A model generated the notes under the pieces. That model saw only the letters and a program-made list of their open reading frames with translations, had not been told where the DNA came from and searched no databases. A DNA stretch of 5,339 bases from positions 1 through 5,339 of the forward strand of contig JASEIZ010000155.1 in assembly GCA_030017395.1 (NCBI GenBank), read 5' to 3'. This stretch comes from Desulfobacterales bacterium (GTDB taxonomy: Bacteria; Desulfobacterota; Desulfobacteria; Desulfobacterales; ETH-SRB1). The position numbers and the translations under genes are program-made. Shown piece by piece: positions 4,190 to 5,339 of the stretch. The stretch's first letter is position 1. Each line of letters starts with the position of its first letter.

Positions 4190-5339
4190 ATGAATGTTAC
4201 TCGAAGAAAGTTTATCCAGATTACCGGCGTTTCGGCAGCCGGTCTTGCGGTAAGCGGTTTGGGATTCGATCTTACGCCGGTCAAAGCCCATGCCCAGATG
4301 CTCAAGACAAAGTATGCCAAAGAGACCACCACAATCTGCTGCTATTGCGCGGTGGGATGCGGTGCTATTGTGCATACCAGCAAGAAAGGTGACGGTCGTG
4401 TCATCAACATCGAAGGTGATCCGGATCATGTAATCAACAGGGGTTCGCTTTGTTCAAAAGGCGCTTCCCTGTCACAACTGACAGAGAATGAAAACCGCCT
4501 TGTTGAACCTGTGTACAGAGCGCCGTATGCTAAAGAGTGGAAAAAGGTTTCATGGGACTGGGCACTTGCCGAGATCGCCAAAAGAGTTAAAAAGACAAGG
4601 GATGCGTCATTTGAGCACAAAAATGCCAGAGGACAGGTGGTTAATCGGACTAACGTGATTGCCAGTGTCGGCAGCGCGGCTATAGACAATGAGGAGTGCT
4701 GGATTTATCAGGCTTTGATGCGTTCTCTCGGGCTTGTATATGTTGAACATCAGGCCCGACAATGCCACAGTTCGACTGTTGCAGCTCTGGCAGAGTCGTT
4801 CGGACGCGGCGCAATGACTAACCACTGGATTGATATTAAGAACAGTGACTGCATACTGATTATGGGAGGCAATCCTGCAGAGAACCATCCCATATCATTC
4901 AAGTATGTTACAGAAGCACAAAGAAATGGAGCAAAAGTTATAAGCGTTGACCCCAGGTTTACAAGAACATCCTCCAAGGCCGATATATACGCTCATATTC
5001 GTTCAGGTACAGATATCGCATTTTTAGGCGGTATGATAAAATACATATTAGACAACAAGCTCTATAGTAAAGAGTATGTAGCCAATTACACAAACGCCCC
5101 TTTTATAGTTGGAAAGGAATTTAAGTTTAGCGATGGTCTGTTTTCCGGCTATGAAGCAAAAAACAGGAAATATGACAAAAGCACGTGGGTTTTTGATATG
5201 GACGCAAACGGTGTCCCAAAGATGGACCGTTCTTTAAAAGACAGCCGTTGCGTACTGAATCTTTTAAAGCAACATTACAGTAGGTATAGTACGAAGCTGG
5301 TTTCCAAAATTACCGGAAGCCCGGAAGCTGGTCTTAAAG
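4190..5339 (+). CDS. fdnG: Formate dehydrogenase major (alpha) subunit, FdnG-type, Cys form, 3' truncated by window end
   Basis: 383 codons are open to the window end; the family is about 1000 residues, so roughly the first 38% is seen. A Tat signal TRRKFIQ (4-10) is followed by a hydrophobic stretch and a likely cleavage after AHA (33-35), giving a periplasmic enzyme. C50, C53, C57 and C88 bind a [4Fe-4S] cluster, with K90 next to it for electron transfer to the pterin. C192-H193 (codon TGC at 4763-4765) is the metal-ligand position, equivalent to selenocysteine 196 and His 197 of E. coli FdnG. RGAMTNHWIDIKN (about 206-218), MGGNPAENHP (225-234) and DPRFTRTSSKADIYAHIRSGTD (254-275) match the bis-MGD-binding regions. 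It oxidises formate to CO2 using Mo or W; electrons would pass to an Fe-S beta subunit, and a membrane or cytochrome partner, probably encoded downstream. Confidence 0.95.
   Translation, partial: MNVTRRKFIQITGVSAAGLAVSGLGFDLTPVKAHAQMLKTKYAKETTTICCYCAVGCGAIVHTSKKGDGRVINIEGDPDHVINRGSLCSKGASLSQLTENENRLVEPVYRAPYAKEWKKVSWDWALAEIAKRVKKTRDASFEHKNARGQVVNRTNVIASVGSAAIDNEECWIYQALMRSLGLVYVEHQARQCHSSTVAALAESFGRGAMTNHWIDIKNSDCILIMGGNPAENHPISFKYVTEAQRNGAKVISVDPRFTRTSSKADIYAHIRSGTDIAFLGGMIKYILDNKLYSKEYVANYTNAPFIVGKEFKFSDGLFSGYEAKNRKYDKSTWVFDMDANGVPKMDRSLKDSRCVLNLLKQHYSRYSTKLVSKITGSPEAGLK

Noticed and set aside
4040..4977. Several minus-strand open frames opposite the formate dehydrogenase gene
   Set aside because: They overlap each other and a strongly recognisable plus-strand gene, and their translations resemble no family; they are antisense shadows.

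Overview
The window reads as a stretch of chromosome from a Gram-negative anaerobe, most likely a Desulfobacterota/deltaproteobacterial sulphate reducer or syntroph. This is inferred from four things: a periplasmic FdnG-type formate dehydrogenase, a PAS kinase/GGDEF/Rcp1-type receiver operon, mid-to-low GC with AT-rich spacers, and a short interspersed element of the GTCATTCCGGCGAAAGCCGGAATCCAG style (here 3580-3712). No rRNA or other phylogenetic marker is present, so the assignment is tentative.

Left part (58-3030, minus strand): a compact signalling operon, read right to left. It has a possible 57-residue one-helix membrane peptide (2857-3030), a soluble PAS-PAS histidine kinase (1382-2863), a REC-GGDEF diguanylate cyclase (498-1376) and a stand-alone Rcp1/CheY-like receiver (58-501). 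Junctions are overlaps or a 5-nt gap, so translation is probably coupled. The simplest model is one cytosolic kinase phosphorylating two receivers: one drives cyclic-di-GMP synthesis, the other acts by protein contact or as a phosphate sink.

Middle (3104-3534, minus strand): a cold-shock-domain gene with its own promoter, a roughly 140-nt leader carrying a hairpin and a perfect 20-bp tandem duplication, and a terminator that separates it from the signalling operon.

Divergent spacer (3535-4189): a 133-bp non-coding element with 20-bp perfect terminal inverted repeats, two GAAA-loop hairpins related by compensatory changes, and a 6-bp flanking direct repeat. A good sigma70-like promoter follows (3798-3826), then a roughly 355-nt leader rich in hairpins.

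Right part (4190-5339, plus strand, runs off the end): the first 383 codons of a Tat-exported formate dehydrogenase major subunit. Cysteine (TGC) stands where many relatives have selenocysteine. The electron-transfer subunits would be expected downstream, outside the window.

No clearly new multi-gene system is visible. The most interesting signals are the mobile-looking hairpin element, the structured formate dehydrogenase leader, the cold-shock leader and the unannotated small ORF ahead of the kinase.
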